DNA of 64,000 nucleotides from Alligator mississippiensis (taxonomy: Eukaryota > Chordata > Crocodylia > Alligatoridae): positions 169,330,933 through 169,394,932 of the forward strand of contig NC_081824.1 of assembly GCF_030867095.1 (NCBI RefSeq), given 5' to 3'. Below the pieces are notes generated by a model. That model made no database searches. It was not told where the DNA came from and was given only the letters and a program-made list of their open reading frames with translations. Position 1 is the stretch's first letter. The number at the start of each line of letters is the position of its first letter. Below, one piece after another: positions 60,711 to 64,000 of this stretch. A program made the translations under genes and the position numbers.

Positions 60711-61376
60711 AAACCCTCTGAGAGCAAAGCATGAGAAAGAAGATAAATTATGCACTTTGAATGTACAAGCAATGTCCACTTTTAAACACAGCTGCTGAAG
60801 TATAGAAGGCATCTCCAAATGGATCCTGTGCAGTATTTGTGGCAGGAATCCTCATTGGTGTATTGAGTCTAAAATGCAAGCAAAAGAAAAGATGGAATTA
60901 GCAATTGAAGTTTCTGTGACTTATAGGAAGTCAAATCAAATAGAAGCAATAGAGAGAGGTGGAAAAAGGCAGTGGTAGGAGATGTGAAGCCAATGGAAAA
61001 TGGAAAGATCAAACTCAAATGGTAAGGAGTCCAGTTAGTGACCAAGAGGAAGACACCTGAGGAGTTGCCCAAGAAGAAGAGGCAAGTGGTCCTATTGTTG
61101 GCTCCAAAATGAGGAGCATGATGTAAGGTAATCATGAACAAGGTAGAGAAAACAAGACTGTACACATGACCTGTTGGCTGCTAGGACAAAAGTGTTGCCA
61201 TATGATTCCCAGGTATCCTCAAAAAACTCTGGGAATTTCCTTTTGATTGTTAACCATATGGGAACAATGATACCTCTGGAGAAAGATTCACTATATCTGA
61301 ATGTGATTTTAGGGACCTGAGTGAAGTCTCACTTATTGGAAGTGACTCTCTTCTGATATCCTTCATGAGTGATGAT

Positions 61377-62351
61377 CAGGGATCCTGTGTTTCCCTGATA
61401 AAATCTCAAATTCTCTGATTAAAAATCACAAATTCTCTGATAAAACCCCCCAAATTTGTGCTTAACTTGAAAGACCACTATATATGTGTGTGTATATATA
61501 TAGGTCTCAGTTGAACACAATGTTGTCTTGATATATTTACCATTTTAAAGCAATTTGGAAGCCTACCAGTGCCTCAATTATTAAAATAAAATACATTCTA
61601 AATACCTATAAATGTTGGTATTTGATTTGGGGTTTTTTGTCATGGAAAATCAGAGCTCCCCCTGCTCTCTTAGCTCACAGAACGCAGGTCCAGACCCCTC
61701 ACTAGCAAGCCACAGCTCCCCAGCCCTGCTGTTGCCCCTCACTCCTCTCCTCACTCCTCTGCCACAACCTCCCAGCACTGCTGGCGCCCCTCACACCCTG
61801 CCAGGAATGGCGCATGCCCCCGGAGGCTGGGGGGGCATGGTGATCGCATGCAGGTGGGGGTGTGGCGGCAGCGAGCTCCCGCAGGCAGCCACGGTAGTGT
61901 CAGCGGTGAGGGGTGGCGAGCACCAGCCAGCAGTTGGCGACCACCTGCAGACACCGCCAGCAGTATTGGCAATGGCCAGCGGCCGGTACCCACCCGCAGA
62001 GACTGCCAGTGGTGTTGGCAGTGGGTGGGGGGGTGGCAAGCAGCGAGTGGTGACCACCAGCAGTATCAGCAGCACTTCTCTCAGGGGGTGCACCACCAAT
62101 CTCAGAGGGTGCACGTACACCCGTGTGCACCCCCTACTCATCGCCAATGCTCCCCACCCCCCACCCCCCCCCACACACACACACAGCCCCCTGGCTCTGA
62201 GAAACTGTGCCAGCCTGCAGAGAGCTCTTTGCAAAAGTACAAATCTGCGGTTTACTCTGTTAAAATGAGAAATCTGCATTTTCCTCAGATAAAGGGGGAA
62301 ATCTGCATTTTTCTCTGTTTTTCTGCGGGAAATGGAAAACCAGGATCTTTA
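61377..62351. mobile_element. hAT-type non-autonomous element, second copy with insert
   Basis: The left end CAGGGATCCTGTGTTTCCCTG and the degraded right end (GAAAACCAGGATCTTTA) match the copy at 57698-58224 in reverse orientation. The flanking 8-mers GTGATGAT and GCCATGAT agree at 6 of 8, a decayed target duplication. Shared interior blocks include 'ccattttaaagcaatttggaagcctaccag' and 'atacattctaaatacctataaatgttgg'. It is 975 bp because a GC-rich unit sits at about 61798-62150. A (TG/TA) microsatellite lies near 61484-61503 and C/CA runs near 62160-62186. The 218-codon frame across it (61612-62268) is not a gene. Confidence 0.85.
61798..62150. mobile_element. GC-rich VNTR-bearing unit, second copy, in hAT element
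   Basis: This segment is absent from the sister hAT copy at 57698-58224, where 'gggctgtaggggg' runs directly into 'aatgaggggcaccagc'. Read on the minus strand it begins CATTGGCGATGAGTAGGG, has 'cctctgagattgg', then repeated CTGC[A/G]GGTGG blocks with CTCGCCACC, and ends GGCATGCGCCATTCCTGGCA. The corresponding parts of 31805-32148 are TATAGGCAACGTATAGGG, 'cccctgagattgg', CTGCAGGTGGTCC and GGCATGCGTCATTCATGTCC. The target duplication cannot be fixed because the surroundings are low-complexity. Class unknown. Confidence 0.6.
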
Positions 62352-64000
62352 GCCATGATTGAAGAAGTCTGGCAGTGGTTTCATCAACTGGTATACCAAC
62401 CATCAGATTCAGAAAGCGTGGATGTGTCTCTTGTTGTGGGAAGCGATTGCCTCATTTAGTCTCCACTCACACAAGAGGCAGTGCTGACATCCTACCTTCA
62501 AAACTGGCAGGGCTTGCCAGGTAGGCTGCAATCTGAATAGGAGGCTGGCATGTACTTTGAGCCATGCAATAAAATGGAAAACACCACTTTCTGAAGCAAA
62601 CAATAAGCAACAAGCTAACAAGACTGTATACACAGAAGGAAGAAGCCTTCTGAGCTACAGGGTGGAACTGTGATCCCATTGACCTGACCACAGGTTTAGT
62701 ATAGATGGGTGCAGTCTACATAAAAAAGATTTCTGGAGGGGCAGTTAGCATGGGCCATTGATCTGCAGCTCAGCAATGATGAGGGGGACAGAGAGACAAG
62801 TTACAAGGAATAAAAAAGGAGAAATGAGGAAGAGAAAGTGCCAACCTTCCCAACACAAACAGCAGTGCTCCAATGAGCACAGGATTCTTTGCCCACCAGT
62901 ACACATAGGCAGGCAAATTTATAAAGAGGAAGACTGGTTGTCCATATTTTGTGCCAAAGGGTGGGGAAGATCCAAAGAAACTGCCAGATGACTCGTTCCC
63001 CTCATTCAACCAGCTCCATTAAACACCCACCTAGGGCTGATTGTGCAAACATCAGGGTGGTGAGGACTTATATAGGAACTTATTCCCATGGCTTACATTA
63101 GGGCTAGTGGTATGAAAAAGGCTGGCCATTGTGAGTCAGGGAGTATTTACTCCCCAGACAAATTCATTGGAATCAACGGGAATGCATATGTTAGTGTGCC
63201 TTCACCACAGTGAGTAACGGTTGTAAAATATGGATTTTCTTCAAAAGAGCCAAATGCTTGTCATTGGAGGGTCCAGAGGAGGATTCATGAGCCTGGATCT
63301 TCCTCTTATTAGTAAGATAGGACTCACTGAGGAAATAAGAATGACAGGGAAGCTTGGAACCAGTTGGAAACAGTGACCACAAGATATTTGAACTGCCTGT
63401 GTGCAGGATGCCAGCAAAAAGTGAACAGTGTTTTTCAAGAAAGCAAATTCAGAGGAAAAAAGAAAGAAACCCATAGTCAAATTCACTGCTGGTGTCAGTG
63501 GACAAAACTTTGTTGCCCATTTCCTCCTGTGATGATTTTGACCCTTCCAGGCAAAATTCACTCTGATGCAGAAGGCCAACACAAGACCTACTCACCATTT
63601 ACATCCCCTCCAAGCCCTAAGGCATAGGCCTCACAGGGGCTCTCTGTATCTTTGGTCCTGGTGACTGATGGGATGGGAGAAAGCACTAACATCCACCAGA
63701 ATGCCCTAAATCATGTTCTAATCAAGATGGCAATTCTACTGCGAGAGGCTACAAACAAGTAAGCCATTATCAATGCTTCTGTGAGACTCGCACACAGAAC
63801 ACAGGTTGGGGTGGGGGGAGCAGGAAAAACCCTGTGCCATGAATTATGAGAGAGGAGACTACACAGTAGGTTTAGGTTTGGCCCCAGAAATGGAACAGAT
63901 ATTTGAAGAAGCAACGGCAAAATGTAGAACATCTAGGAAGCAAAGGCAAATTTATCCAAATACAAAGGCCAAATATTAACACCCCGGCATACTGTTCGGG
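62352..64000. other. unique-looking sequence, no gene recognised
   Basis: No exon, RNA gene or repeat with intact ends is supported. The largest frame is 113 codons (63241-63582, minus) with no family resemblance. Confidence 0.45.

Larger units (their letters stand above)
58233..61368. other. mixed sequence between two hAT copies, no gene recognised
   Basis: No exon is supported; the largest frames are 142 codons (59706-60134) and 130 codons (58240-58632), neither recognisable. MIR-like fragments are listed at 58280-58400, 59500-59640 and 60486-60710. At 60167 CAGGGGTGGCAGAC resembles an isolated hAT end. Confidence 0.45.

Noticed and set aside
61612-62268. 218-codon plus-strand frame
   Set aside because: It runs through a hAT-type element and its GC-rich insert, including C and CA runs; it is translated repeat DNA.
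1-64000. CRISPR arrays, tRNA or rRNA genes, bacterial-type operons
   Set aside because: No regularly spaced direct repeats, no cloverleaf with intact A and B boxes outside decayed SINEs, and no rRNA-like sequence; the repeat content is that of a vertebrate genome.

Overview
This window looks like vertebrate nuclear DNA from a sauropsid, most likely a crocodilian and less likely a turtle. CR1 LINEs ending in the ATTCATAG/CTATGAAT-type 3' repeat dominate its repeats, accompanied by old L3-like LINE remnants, decayed MIR-type SINEs, hAT-type non-autonomous DNA transposons and retroviral LTRs. The species is an inference from this repeat mix. I recognise no host protein-coding exon, rRNA, tRNA or CRISPR array, and most of the sequence reads as intergenic or intronic.

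Layout. 1-11.3 kb is mostly unique sequence with one MIR-like SINE and one L3 tail. 11.27-12.54 kb holds two adjoining minus-strand CR1 copies. 12.5-26.2 kb is mostly unique, with a hairpin MITE (13.82-14.08 kb) and one older CR1 (23.5 kb). 26.2-36.8 kb is a continuous 10.6 kb stack of nested elements. CR1-A (minus) contains CR1-B (plus), which contains CR1-C (plus). CR1-A also carries a 344 bp GC-rich unit of unknown class. CR1-D (plus) carries a palindromic hAT-like element, which itself received a young CR1 (CR1-E) with an unbroken 710-codon reverse transcriptase frame. CR1-D also carries a solo LTR. 38.16-39.60 kb is a second, less certain, LTR. 42.8-43.9 kb is an old L3-like LINE. 45.66-45.98 kb is a short element built of four successive hairpins. 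48.26-48.84 kb is a second copy of the palindromic hAT family. 57.70-58.22 and 61.38-62.35 kb are two inverted copies of another hAT-like family; the second contains a relative of the GC-rich unit seen at 31.8 kb.

The best-supported results are junctions read directly from sequence. There are exact 8 bp target duplications around three hAT-type elements (one copy each at 32.3-35.4, 48.3-48.8 and 57.7-58.2 kb), an exact 5 bp duplication around the solo LTR, and a 5 bp duplication around the GC-rich unit. They allow a relative history of the stack. The most unusual item is the GC-rich, minisatellite-bearing unit present in two unrelated host transposons.

The window shows no gene cooperation or operon logic. 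The only long protein frames that match a known family are CR1 ORF2 pieces.
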